64,000 nucleotides of DNA from Tetradesmus obliquus (GCA_030272155.1 CP126193.1:7130001-7194000), one strand, 5' to 3'; shown: positions 21,938-31,947, counted from the stretch's first letter. The notes: generated from the letters alone by a model not told the origin. Made by a program: numbers and translations.

Positions 21938-24009
21938 ATGAATGACTTGATGGTGAAGTTTTTTGTAGCGGGCCTTCTGGGTGGCGCTCTTGTTGCAGGT
22001 AGGTGGAATGCCTGTTTATACTGCACTTCCAAAGGCTGCGAACTTCCCCAGCAGTGGACAGCATGCTGAAACAGCTACAGCAAGTCTCTCGTATGGAATA
22101 CTGTGCGATGTTGTAAGCATGGTGACAGGTCGCCACGAGTTTCGATATGCTGGCCTGCCAGGCCTATTTTGTCTAACTTATGCCGACTGAGCACTGACGT
22201 GCCCATGCGGGTGTCCAACTCACGTGGCTTGCTTAATGCATGGTTTAAGCAGCGATGCGTCTTGCAGCACGCAGGCTGACCAATCTGCTGCACCCCAGTA
22301 CTGCCAGGGTGGCACTGGGATCTCAGTCTGCTGAAGATGCATCTGCCTAGCGCAGCACACAATCAAAGAGCTCAACAGCGCAATAGAGTGTCAAGCATTG
22401 TGACCAGCTGCAGTACGCACACAGGAGCAGGCACTGTCAGAATCTTCACAGCCTGGCAGCAGTGCTGCACCACAATACGTATTGCAGTGCCAGCAGTCAC
22501 ATGCCACACTGCAGTATAAGTGGCCCTGAGGCACTCATGAGTCAAGATGCTGACATCTGCTGTTCATTCTTTGCACAACTTACCGCCTTCCAGCCCAAGT
22601 GACGCCGGCCCTGACGCTGGATCCAGGATGCTCTCCCACAGAGCCCAACAACTGCGGCACTCCCAGTGCACCAATCTGCGTCGACCTGGGCTCAAATGAG
22701 GACTACTGCGGCAAGTGAGTATACATGGCGTGGCAGCACTATTGATGCTATTATTTGTAATGAACTGATGTCGCTGGGCATGCACTGGGTGTGAACTGCA
22801 GGTATGGCATGGCTCAGCGGTGTGCCTGCTATGCATTGTCGTGTGCAGTTATGTGCTGCATCAACAGCCTGTTCCCAAAGCAATCATCAGCAGTGCGCGT
22901 AGCATATGCAGCCACTGCATATGCAGCCAGCTTGGCAGCTGTGACAGCAAGTTGCACTGGGCCACGATGCAGACCTGCTTGCTCTGTGGCTCAGCAGTTC
23001 TCCCTCTTCTACTGCTGCTGCTTCTGCTGCTGCTGCTGCTGCCGCTGCTGCCGCTGCCATCCTTCCACGCCACAGCTGTACCACAAAGTGCAGCGGCTCT
23101 CAAGTATGCGTCCAAGGAGAATGCGTCTGCTCAAAGAACTGGCCCAACAGCTGCACTTACAGCAACTCCACTGGCAGCATCACCGTCTGCCACAACTTCA
23201 CAAGGAGTGAGGTCGCCTGCGGGAGGTGCCTCAACACCTGCTCTTCCAAGACAGAGTGCATTTTGGGCGAGTGCAAATGCAGCTCACCAACCGCAACACG
23301 CTGCGATGACAACACGACCACGCCCATATCCACATACTGCGTCAAGAACATCACCACCAGTGACGAGCACTGCGGTGTTTGCTTCAACACCTGCCCCACT
23401 GGCCAGTCCTGCCGCAACAGCGCATGCACGTGCCCCTCCAACAAGCCCAAGCAGTGTCCCTGGGGCGCTACCAGCATCTGCGTCAACACCAACACCAGCG
23501 AGAACCACTGCGGGGACTGCTGGAAGCGCTGCAACTATGATGAGAAGTGTGTTGCAGGTGTATGCACCAATTCCTGCCTGGGTGATGCAACTGAGCTGTG
23601 CCCAGTGCCGGGGTTGACAGGCGTGACGCTCTGCGCCAACACCAAAAAGGACGCGTTTCACTGCGGCAAGTGCTTCAACGTCTGCCCCCGCTCCCAGATC
23701 TGCAAGGATGGCTCGTGCCAGTGCAGCCGTGGCAAGACTGCGTGCCCTGTTGGCTCACCCTCATCCATACGCTGCGTGGACATACGCACATCTGATGTGG
23801 CGTGCGGCGGGTGCGGCAAGGTCTGCCCATCCAATTTGGACTGCAGGGACAGCCAGTGCAAGTGCCCTCGCGACAGGCCTAACGAGTGCCCCACAACAAC
23901 TGGCCAAGTCCTCTGCTTCAACTTCAAGTCTGACAAGAGCGCCTGTGGCGGCTGCTTCAACCAGTGCGCAGCGAGCCAGAAGTGCAGGGATGGCAAGTGT
24001 GTCAACTGA
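21938..24009 (+). CDS. Stig1-like cysteine-rich secreted protein (3 exons)
   Basis: Exons 21938-21998, 22594-22714 and 23076-24009 sum to 1116 nt, 371 residues, with phases 1 and 2 at the two introns and GT-AG borders (GCAG|GTAGGT, CCAG|CC; GGCAA|GTGAGT, CACAG|C). Exon 1 is almost exactly a signal peptide (MNDLMVKFF followed by a Leu/Gly/Ala core). The mature protein has seven modules of the pattern CGxC(x)3C(x)5C(x)4-5CxC, for instance DYCGN|C across the second intron, then ACGRC, HCGVC, HCGDC, HCGKC, ACGGC and ACGGC. This spacing resembles the plant Stig1 family and related algal Cys-rich extracellular proteins, so a cell-wall or surface role is likely; no enzymatic motif is seen. A TGTAA polyadenylation-type motif lies at 24313-24317. 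The family name is a best match by pattern only. Confidence 0.8.
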
Positions 24010-24059
24010 GGGATGGCTTTTGGGACATGTGTAGCGCTGCTGTGGGGTTCGCATGGTGA

Positions 24060-24370
24060 AGTGTGAGCTGCTGCAGGCGAGTGCTGGCTACTGTGTATGA
24101 GTGCAGGGCCAGTGCTGTGCTGCTGCTTGCCAGCTGGCTACTGCACTGCAGCTGGCTACGGCAGACAAGTGCTGACCTACTGCATGGCAGCTGGCTGCTA
24201 CTTATGAGTGCTGGGCTGCTGCATGCCAGCTGGGATATGGGGTGCTGGGTCATCACCAACGTGCTTGGGAGTGCTGGGCTGCTGCATGACAGCCGGGATA
24301 CGGGTGCTGGGTTGTAATCATACTGCCGGCATGTGCTGGGCTACTGCATGCCAGCTGGCTGCTGTTTTGA
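24060..24370 (+). repeat. Imperfect tandem repeats of TGCTGGGCTGCTGCATGCCAGCTG-type units
   Basis: Several diverged units share GCTGGGCTGCTGCATG(A/C)CAGC with 40-65 bp spacing, in the 3' flank of the Stig1-like gene. Confidence 0.6.
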
Positions 24371-26639
24371 ATGTCTGCTACAGTTGTAGTTACAAAGAAG
24401 GTTGAGGATGACAGAATATGTTGCCACCAGATGTGGGTGATGGGAATTTTGCCTCGTCCAGGTCAGTCTGTATGTGCTTGCTGCTAGCAGCTGCACATGT
24501 CCAGTGGTTAGGCACAGCAGATGTTTGACGATTTCGGGGGGTTGTGGGCGCATAAACGATAATAAGAGTGTGTTTTGATTTGAAAGGCTCGCCCATAATG
24601 TCTTCAGCGACAAGCACAAGGGGTTGTGAATGATGTGGGATGGAAACAGTGTGTGCCACCAGTCCCTGCACCAATGTGCCAATGAGGATGCACAGGCATA
24701 TCTATCTATCAGATTCTCCTTCTGGCACTCTGCACAAATGCACTCCGGTTTGTGCCTGCTATATTTTACAGTGACTCTGTGGCTTGCAATAAGCGTCTTT
24801 TGGTTATGGTTTCGTCAGAATGTTGAGCATCCTCGCCACCCATGACAGCAGCAGCAGCAGCAGCAGCATCCAAGTCAGCAGCATCAAGCTGCAACAGCTG
24901 CACCTGCTGCTTCATAAGCAGCTGTACGCTGCATCTGCTGCTGCTGTTGTGGCTGCCGGGTGCCAGCCCCCCAGCTTGTTTGCTGCAGCAGCTGGCTGCA
25001 CAAGTGCTGGCAGCAGTGGTGTATCGCGCTGGGGCCTCACACCGTCGTGATGATGTACTCGCAGCCTGCTGCACCCCCCGCCCCACACTGGACGTTTAGC
25101 TTCCTGTGCTTGCATCATTTGGAGGCATCTGAGGCGCTGCGCGAGGGCTTTGGTTTTTCACATTCAGCACACTTGTGCAATGCAGCAGGCAGTCTCTCCC
25201 GCATGGCTGCGGCACCTGGTGCAGCAGGGGTGCGGGTGGTAGGGCATCATGTTGTGGCGTTACTGCCACATCCCATGTGAGTGACGCCCCCACACTGCTG
25301 TACTCCACGCTGGGAATTCAGGGCTTTCTGCCGTTGCATTCGCGCATCAGCAGCGCTGTGCACAACCGTGGGGTGTTCAAGTGCGAGGACAGTTTGTGCG
25401 ATGCAGCAGGTTGGTTGCAGCTGATTTGTAGTATGTCACACACTGGTGCCGCATGTTTGGTGTTCTCCTTGCGTTTAGTTTGATACTGCATGCTTTGCGT
25501 CTGCCCCTAGAGCTGAGAGTTTTTTTCTCGTCCGGCGATCCTGTGTTCTTATGTCGGCTGATGTTCGTACAGGGACGGTAGATGGGCATTGTTGTACAGC
25601 TGTGCAGCACGCGTTGCAACTGCCCCACTGTTGCAAGGCAGTAGAGACGTGGTGGGTTGTGCAGCTGTAATACGTGCACAGCAGTATTGCAGCTCTTGCA
25701 GCAGTGCAGCTAGCACGGCTGCTCCCGAAATGTGGACTTTGTGCGTTGATGAAAGCTGTGAGGCAGTGTTCAGTTGGTGGCACACTGTGGTTTTAGTAGT
25801 AGCAGCTGGGTGTGCTCGAGTTTGTGCTTTTGTACACTTTTTACAAGTCACCTGTTGTGCAGTGACTTGTTGTGTGCATCGATCAACGCCTGTGCAGCAG
25901 AACGATTTGAGGATAAGTATGGGGCCGAATAGCAAGTGTTCCCGGCTCTGGCTGCTGCTAAACATGGCGGTGCGGTGAGTCAGCACTTGCAACAGATTGA
26001 TATGATGATGTGCTGCTACAACAGCACGCCGTTGCTCAGTGCAACAAAATGTTATGCTGAGAAAATAGACCAAACGGCAGACACGAGCCAGCAGGCGCAA
26101 CACTAGCCGGGTGTTGATCAATTGATCAAGCATCATGATGCTGGGATCCGTTGCCAACGCCGGGCTGCTGCTGCTGCTGCTGCTTTTCTTGTGGACTCAT
26201 GCATGGCGTAAGGCACGTGTGTGCTTGGCAAAGCAGCATGGCTGCGATTGATGTGGCTCTGCAGCGATGCTGCATGCAGCAACAGCGAATATACCAACTG
26301 CGCAGCAGCCAGCAGACTCTGCTCACAAGTGCAGTACGTACTGCTTGCACAGACAGTATATGTTCGTGGGTCAGGCCAGCACTCCCGGCCTTCATGTAAA
26401 CCTTTCGTGCAGCAGACGTGCTGACACAAAGTAGGTGACGCACCAGGCCTGCTTCAGTGACTTGACCATGCCTATCATGACATGTTGCCAACAGCACGTC
26501 AAGCAGCACGTACGTACAGGCCTGTAGCCACGTGGTCTAAAGGACAGAAGGCAGTGCATGGATGCTCTCCTGCACCTTTAGTAAACGTTAATCGAGATAG
26601 AGTTTTGGGCGCCGTGCACGGTTAGAATACACCTGCTTT

Positions 26640-26658
26640 CAGGGGGTCGATAACCCCC
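26640..26658. other. Hairpin with 7-bp stem AGGGGGT / ACCCCCT
   Basis: A perfect short inverted repeat with a 5-base loop (CGATA), about 205 bp upstream of the signal-peptide exon at 26863. Function unknown. Confidence 0.5.
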
Positions 26659-26862
26659 TCGTGCTGTAACAAGGTGTCATATGTGCTTTCTGAACCACTA
26701 GGCGCTGATACATCGTTGGATGCCATACGTATGAACTTATAGCTCTTAAAAAGTCCTTGATGATCGCATTTTACAGTCTTAAGCCGACATTTCTGTCTGC
26801 CTGCCTTCCTGTCCGGAAGTCCGTGGACTGGTTTCCGCTGTTTTGACTGCACGATAGTTAGC

Positions 26863-26923
26863 ATGTACAAATTTATGTTCAAGGCGGTGGTTCTGTGCCT
26901 GCTGGGTGGTGCATTCGTTGAAG
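26863..26923 (+). pseudogene. Signal-peptide exon 1 of a second Stig1-like gene, cut by the repeat array
   Basis: This 61-bp exon has the same length and the same end phase (phase 1, GAAG|GTGGGT) as exon 1 of the intact Stig1-like gene at 21938. It encodes MYKFMFKAVVLCLLGGAFVE, similar to that gene's signal peptide (shared LLGGA.V). The intron runs only 20 bp before the first X block starts. No continuing exon on the plus strand follows directly; exons of matching phase occur only inside T blocks, the first on the wrong strand. The gene is therefore either broken or depends on splicing across the array. Confidence 0.6.
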
Positions 26924-26943
26924 GTGGGTTGGACATCTGCATT

Positions 26944-27666
26944 CAGCTGGGCATGGTACAAACGTAGCATCTGCATTTTGCAACAAATCAACACAGCTTG
27001 CAAGCAGACAGCCATGCTGGCATAGCAACCTGCTGTATGTGGCAGGCACAGTAAGGCACAGCTGCCAGTGCTGCTGCTTTGGTTTGCTTGCATCCCAACT
27101 GCACAGCAGGGCCCCAACCTGCCAGCAGCAGCAGCTTCAAACTGCTAGTAATTTTGAGCTCCAGAATTCGCCTTGATCACACAAGAAGGATGTTTGCAGG
27201 AAACTGTGTAGAATACTAGTCCTCAACAAAGTCTGTGCAGCCACACTAGCTGCACGCGCGCAGCAGCTGCCGGTGGGCCTGAAGCGGTGTTGCGCACTAT
27301 GTAACAGATATGACAGTTGAAACTGTATGTGCAGCGCACAGCGCCAAGCAGCAGAGCGCAACAGCAGCGGCAGGGCACTTGGCACACCAGAACTGCAGTG
27401 CCTGATCAGCCAGCAAGGGAAGCCCAGAAGTGTTACACTACACATCAAAACATGTTGCAGGCAGCAGCACCCACAGCAACACTCTACAGCGCAAGTTAAC
27501 ATATGTAACAGCCGAGTCGGGGCACTTCAGGGCAACGTGTTTTTAGCACTTTTCTTGCAGCACACTGTGCCACTGCTAACAGCTCAAATTGATTTAGATT
27601 CGTCGTTGAAAGCTTGACATTTATATGTAGGCCACTTGTTCGCTACGTTTGTACCATGCCCAGCTG
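26944..27666 (-). mobile_element. X block 1 (reverse): 723-bp non-autonomous TIR element
   Basis: Both ends carry a perfect 25-bp inverted repeat beginning CAGCTGGGCATGGTACAAAC. The interior holds no convincing gene; the 121-codon frame it contains is Cys/Leu-rich and domainless. This is the outermost copy, sitting in intron 1 of the second Stig1-like gene with ATT to its left. It may be a MITE-like passenger; I cannot tell which transposase would move it, since its ends differ from those of T. Confidence 0.75.
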
Positions 27667-27774
27667 AGACCGGTCAAACTCCACGATGCCGCAGGCTGTT
27701 GTTTGACCTGACCAGTTACTTCTGTTCACACTGCTGCTAGAAGCACAGCTAACATATCCATATGTTTTGGATTC

Positions 27775-29977
27775 ATGCCTGCAGGGGGGCTGTCCATGGT
27801 GCGCAAGCACCCTTCAGGATGGAAGAGCAACCGCAGCACCACGGCCATGAGGGTGGCGGCGGTGGTGTGTGTGATAATGGCTTTGACCACAGCTGACGAA
27901 AAGTTTACGCCCGCATATTATTACAGAGAGCAGTACCCTGACTACGCCAAGGAGGTACACGGGGACCTGAACCGGTTCTGCAAACTCATCACAAGAACTT
28001 CACAGCAAACGGCACAGTGGCTACACCCAAGCATGGCGGCAGGCCCTCAAATGTCCCACATGCTGTCGCCTTCCATGCCAGCACAATATTCAAGGCTGGC
28101 AAGGTGGTAAAGGCCTACCCATCTGCAGATTCAAAGAGACAGGTTGATGTGCACGTGTGGTGGACTTCAATCGAAGTCGCATGTCAGGAAAATGACACAC
28201 TGCGCCAGCTGTGCACTGACTACAACATCACACCCAAGAGACTGCTGAAGTACATGAAATGGGCTGACCCCGACCTGGTGCGCAGGAGAATAGATGTGAA
28301 GCTGGACTTGACAAAGATACAGAAACAAAGGCGAAAAGCAGCAGCTGCGGCGCTGTGGCAGAAGTACCAAAGTGACCCCGACATGCTGCAGCGCATATAA
28401 TTCATTGATGAGTGCAAATTCTGGATGTCAGACCTGGCAGGCGGCTCCGTCAAGGTCTATTGTGATGCACACGATGAAAACGTGCATGCTGTGCTGCCAT
28501 GCAAATGGATGCGCAAGGGCAAGGACGCAGAGCCGGTCAAGTTGCACTTTGTCTGCGCCGTCAACGCTGTGCACGGGCCCGTCTACTGCAAGTTTGTCAC
28601 CGGCACAACAGACAACAAGGACCATGCTGGCAACCTCAATGTACCGTACATGGTGAGTGTGCGCTGCTACTGCGCAGGCGCCTGCCATCGAAAGACATGC
28701 CAGCCCTGCTGTACTGTGTAGTAACAGTCCCGCAGTGCTTTTTTTAATGCTGTAGTGAAGCTGCAGCGCTGCCCGTCCTCTGCTGTGAACATAACAGCAG
28801 AGTAACTTGGTGACAGTACAATGACACTACCTGCAGCAGCAAGCTGGAAACCAATGTGCAAGGATTGGTGCATGTCAAATCCGCGCGTGCTCACGCGCAG
28901 CACAGTGCCCCCTGGCTGCAGCCAGTTGTCATATGCTGCAGCGCAGAACTCAAAGTCGCGCTCCAGCACCTGCTGCCTGCTGCTGCTGTAATAACCCTTG
29001 TCATGACATGAGCCATCAGCTTGAATCAGCATGTTGTGCTGTGCATGGAGGAAATCAATCCGCCCATCCCACCAGTCCACTGCTACCTGAGCACACATAC
29101 TGCTGCTGATGCCTAACCAGTACAGCATGCACACCAGCTGCTCCTCGCTTGTGTGCATGTAGCCCATGCATGTGCCAACCATATCAGCCAGCACACACGC
29201 ACACATCTTGCATTGAAGCGCTGCTGCTGTGGCGACTGCACGCGGCGCGCAGAACTTGAAGTGCTGCACACCTGGCAAGCAGCCAGTCAAGCCCCAGAAC
29301 AATCTCTGCCCCCTCATAGACTTGGTGATGTATCTGACCTTGTCTGCACTGAGCCTGATGTAGAAGCGTCCCATCGCATCCATCCACACCGCTGCGTTGC
29401 GCTCCTGCGCTGCTAACAAGGCTGCGCGCTGCCAATCCGGCAATTCTTGCACCTGCAGTTGAAGGACAAACCAACCCAGCAGGCCAAGAGCATGACTCAG
29501 CTGGAGTTTGTTCACTGCATGATGGAGATCAAAGACATAGCCAACCAACAGCAGGCGCAGCGCGGCACTACGCCGCTGTACATCTTTGACAACCCAAGTG
29601 TTCACCTGGGGAAGGATGGCCTACAGATGTTGGTTGCAGGTGGCATCAATGAAGATCAACTGCTGCACATTGCACCCTACTCCCCAGATTTCAACAAGCC
29701 CATTGAACATGCATTTGGCAGCCTCAAAGCAGCCTTCCGCAACTACTTGTATAACAGCTGCCAGCTGGGTGGTGCTGATGTGAAGCCGCGAGACCTGCAG
29801 CACGGCCTGTACAACACCTTCATGAAGATCACAGCTGCATCTGTCATGGCTGATGTATTGAAGCTGCCAGATTTATGGAACATGGTGCGCAGCCGCAAGA
29901 GGAGTCTTTGTGTGTGCCGAGACGGGAAGCAGCGCCGCGGCACTGCTGGCGACTACCCCAGGAAAGACCAGCGCTGA
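27775..29977 (+). pseudogene. Tc1/mariner-like DDE transposase, frameshifted and with an internal TAA (T block 1)
   Basis: Exon 1 runs from about 27775 to 28652 and exon 2 is 29459-29977, with a phase-0 intron ATG|GTGAGT ... CTGCAG|TTG of 806 bp. The N-terminal part (KHGGRPSNVPHA region, basic) looks like a DNA-binding segment. The catalytic residues are the Asp in FIDECKFWMSD, the Asp in YIFDNPSVHLG and the Glu in PYSPDFNKPIEHAFG; 38 residues separate the second Asp and the Glu (DD38E). Two defects are visible: the register changes between about 27960 and 27995, and TAA at 28398-28400 stands directly before FIDE. A 41-bp intron could formally repair the first, but is improbably short. The same defects occur in every other T copy, so none here can make a full transposase. 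The 5' start is uncertain. Confidence 0.8.
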
Positions 29978-30161
29978 GTCTGCTGTAGTGCTGCTGCAGG
30001 GCATGTAGGGATTGTGGCTGTCAGCTGCATGCAAGATGGCTGGCCAGCAGTGCACAGGGTGTCACTCAGAGAGCCCTTGAGCTCACCTGTTTGAGGGCAC
30101 CTGCGCTTGTCGCCGTCCTGCATGTTCGCACCGCCCGGGGCTTGGGAGGTGCTGGCACCAT
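28667..30161 (-). CDS. Putative DUF559/Vsr-like PD-(D/E)XK nuclease, antisense and interleaved with the transposase (T block 1)
   Basis: Exon 1 is 30161-30087 (25 codons, MVPAPPKPRAV...), donor CAAACAG|GTGAGC; exon 2 is 29452-28667 (CTGCAG|GTGCAAGAA ... TAG), phase 0, total 286 residues. An in-frame TAA precedes the ATG, although a CTACAG acceptor there leaves room for more exons. The C-terminal half has RIDF at about residue 156, IQADGSCH at about 168-175, an ERDFEFC helix and GTVLRV, in the order and spacing of DUF559/very-short-patch-repair-type endonucleases (D ... ExDG..H ... G..VLR). Gln replaces the usual Glu in ExDG, which could weaken metal binding. The remaining N-terminal ~150 residues, with several Cys, are unrecognised. 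Unlike the transposase it is open in every copy. It may be a homing-type nuclease or repair helper of the element; activity is unproven. Confidence 0.6.
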
Positions 30162-30410
30162 GCTGCTGTAGGGTGGTTACTTCCTGGTGTTCACCTGAGA
30201 GCGAGTGTGGGAACAAAATGGCATGTTCAGAGGCTTATTGTATGAGTAAACTACATGTGGATGTTGTGCTTTGGTGCTCAGACTTGTCAGGAGTGGTTCC
30301 TGCTTCAAACGACTGCTGCAAGGCAGCAAGGCACTTGGTGGCCATTTCACATACAGGCATTTGCAGTCATGCTGAATTGCCGAATGTAATGGTAAAATTC
30401 CTGGCATAAT

Positions 30411-30808
30411 TCAACTACGCTCGTAGCTCTTGAACATGGCTCCTGCTGCTGTCACTCGCGTTAGTTGTGACGACTGTTGGCCTGCCAAGCGATATGCACG
30501 GAGCCTGCAAGAAACCTCGCGGTAAATTAACTTTTATATTTGATGATTGATTTAAGCATGGCTTGAGCCGAAATAAACTGCGGTATGGTGAAGAACTTCA
30601 AGACGGAAAGGTGCCCTGAAACAAGCCTGCTCCGAGCCACACAGCTGCCACGCTCCCAACTTTTCATCGTCGACACATTATGCAACGTACCTTTGGTTGA
30701 AGCACAAAACCAATCCTGAAGGGCCCTCGCAAGCCCACGTTGCAGGTGAGCCTGACGGGTCAACACGGATGTCCAGAGCACTGCAGCTCGATCGCGTTGC
30801 TGCAGCAC
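30411..30808 (-). pseudogene. Captured Stig1-like exons inside T (block 1 copy)
   Basis: Exon-like segment 30808-30691 has TTTGCAG| and AAAG|GTACGT borders with phase 1 in and phase 2 out, exactly as exon 2 of the intact Stig1-like gene (118 against 121 bp). It reads VDPSGSPATWACEGPSGLVLCF, faintly like LDPGCSPTEPNNCGTPSAPIC of that gene. A second segment 30504-30411 (CTTGCAG|G ... TGA) would close a short protein of about 90 residues if joined to the 26863 exon. Another frame of 30808-30691 gives an amphipathic Arg/Leu-rich helix instead, so the reading is tentative. The same segments lie at equal offsets in every T copy. Confidence 0.35.
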
Positions 30809-31224
30809 CTGCAAACAATTTGTAATGAACATTAAACGGCGTTAAACACAGCGCTGTACTGAAAGCCTTCGCAAAAAAATTAGGTAGCAGCAGTGAGGCA
30901 CCTGCTGGCACATGCTGCTGCTGTCACGCCCACCAACAACTGCTGTTGAAAAACACATGCCACCGTGATTCAAAGCACACATAGCTGTAACGTTTCCTGT
31001 TGTCTGCTGCTGCTGCTGCTCCTGCCCAGGCAGATATCATATATTGCAAACAGTGCTACTGCCGCAGTAAAATCAGCTGCATACCCAGCAGCAGCAGGAG
31101 CACATCAGCCATAGCATGAAAAGGTAGGTGTGCACTTCAGGCACCAAGTCCAGGAACAGCAACAGAAGGGATGCAGTGCAGGCTAAGAACTGCTGCAGCA
31201 AAGGCTGGCATGCAATTACAGTCT

Positions 31225-31947
31225 CAGCTGGGCATGGTACAAACGTAGCGAACAAGTGGCCTACATATAAATGTCAAGCTTTCAACGACGAATCTAAATC
31301 AATTTGAGCTGTTAGCAGTGGCACAGTGTGCTGCAAGAAAAGTGCTAAAAACACGTTGCCCTGAAGTGCCCCGACTCGGCTGTTACATATGTTAACTTGC
31401 GCTGTAGAGTGTTGCTGTGGGTGCTGCTGCCTGCAACATGTTTTGATGTGTAGTGTAACACTTCTGGGCTTCCCTTGCTGGCTGATCAGGCACTGCAGTT
31501 CTGGTGTGCCAAGTGCCCTGCCGCTGCTGTTGCGCTCTGCTGCTTGGCGCTGTGCGCTGCACATACAGTTTCAACTGTCATATCTGTTACATAGTGCGCA
31601 ACACCGCTTCAGGCCCACCGGCAGCTGCTGCGCGCGTGCAGCTAGTGTGGCTGCACAGACTTTGTTGAGGACTAGTATTCTACACAGTTTCCTGCAAACA
31701 TCCTTCTTGTGTGATCAAGGCGAATTCTGGAGCTCAAAATTACTAGCAGTTTGAAGCTGCTGCTGCTGGCAGGTTGGGGCCCTGCTGTGCAGTTGGGATG
31801 CAAGCAAACCAAAGCAGCAGCACTGGCAGCTGTGCCTTACTGTGCCTGCCACATACAGCAGGTTGCTATGCCAGCATGGCTGTCTGCTTGCAAGCTGTGT
31901 TGATTTGTTGCAAAATGCAGATGCTACGTTTGTACCATGCCCAGCTG
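31225..31947 (+). mobile_element. X block 2 (forward)
   Basis: Same 723-bp sequence as the block at 26944 but inverted. It separates a forward T from a reverse T, so it forms the loop of a large inverted repeat with 3558-bp arms. Confidence 0.75.

Larger units (their letters stand above)
24010..26862. other. Intergenic between the two Stig1-like loci
   Basis: Contents: the 3' region of the upstream gene with an imperfect tandem repeat, a CAG run at about 24847-24868, a CTG run at about 26164-26184, and a 7-bp-stem hairpin at 26640-26658. The longest frame (202 codons, minus strand, 25549-26157) has no recognisable domain and a composition typical of chance frames in this genome. No RNA gene was seen. 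Confidence 0.5.
27667..31224 (+). mobile_element. T block 1 (forward), reference copy: two-gene interleaved DNA element
   Basis: The block is 3558 bp from AGACCGGTC to ACAGTCT. With the flanking CTG and CAG the ends read CTGAGAC ... GTCTCAG, a 7-bp inverted repeat. It contains a DDE transposase on the plus strand (27775-29977) and a PD-(D/E)XK-type nuclease gene on the minus strand (30161-28667), interleaved exon-in-intron. The last 1 kb holds exons that resemble the Stig1-like gene, on the minus strand. No TA target duplication, expected for Tc1/mariner, is seen at the borders. Confidence 0.8.

Noticed and set aside
25549..26157. 202-codon minus-strand frame between the Stig1-like loci
   Set aside because: No recognisable motif, no consistent splice partners, and typical chance-frame composition for this GC-rich sequence.
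28398..28400. TAA read as glutamine (nuclear code change known in some green algae)
   Set aside because: The intact hydrolase gene ends in TAA, where its paralog ends in TGA, and the TAA in the pseudogene replaces Tyr, not Gln. The standard code is therefore assumed.
29453..29605. N-terminal 51 codons of the 312-codon minus-strand frame in T (MNTWVVKDV...)
   Set aside because: They are the antisense of transposase exon 2. A CTGCAG acceptor at 29453 and matching phase to an upstream exon indicate that the nuclease coding part starts at 29452.
31389..31754. 121-codon frame in every X block
   Set aside because: Cys/Leu/Ser-rich composition, no domain, and overlapped by equally long frames on the other strand. 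It repeats only because X repeats.
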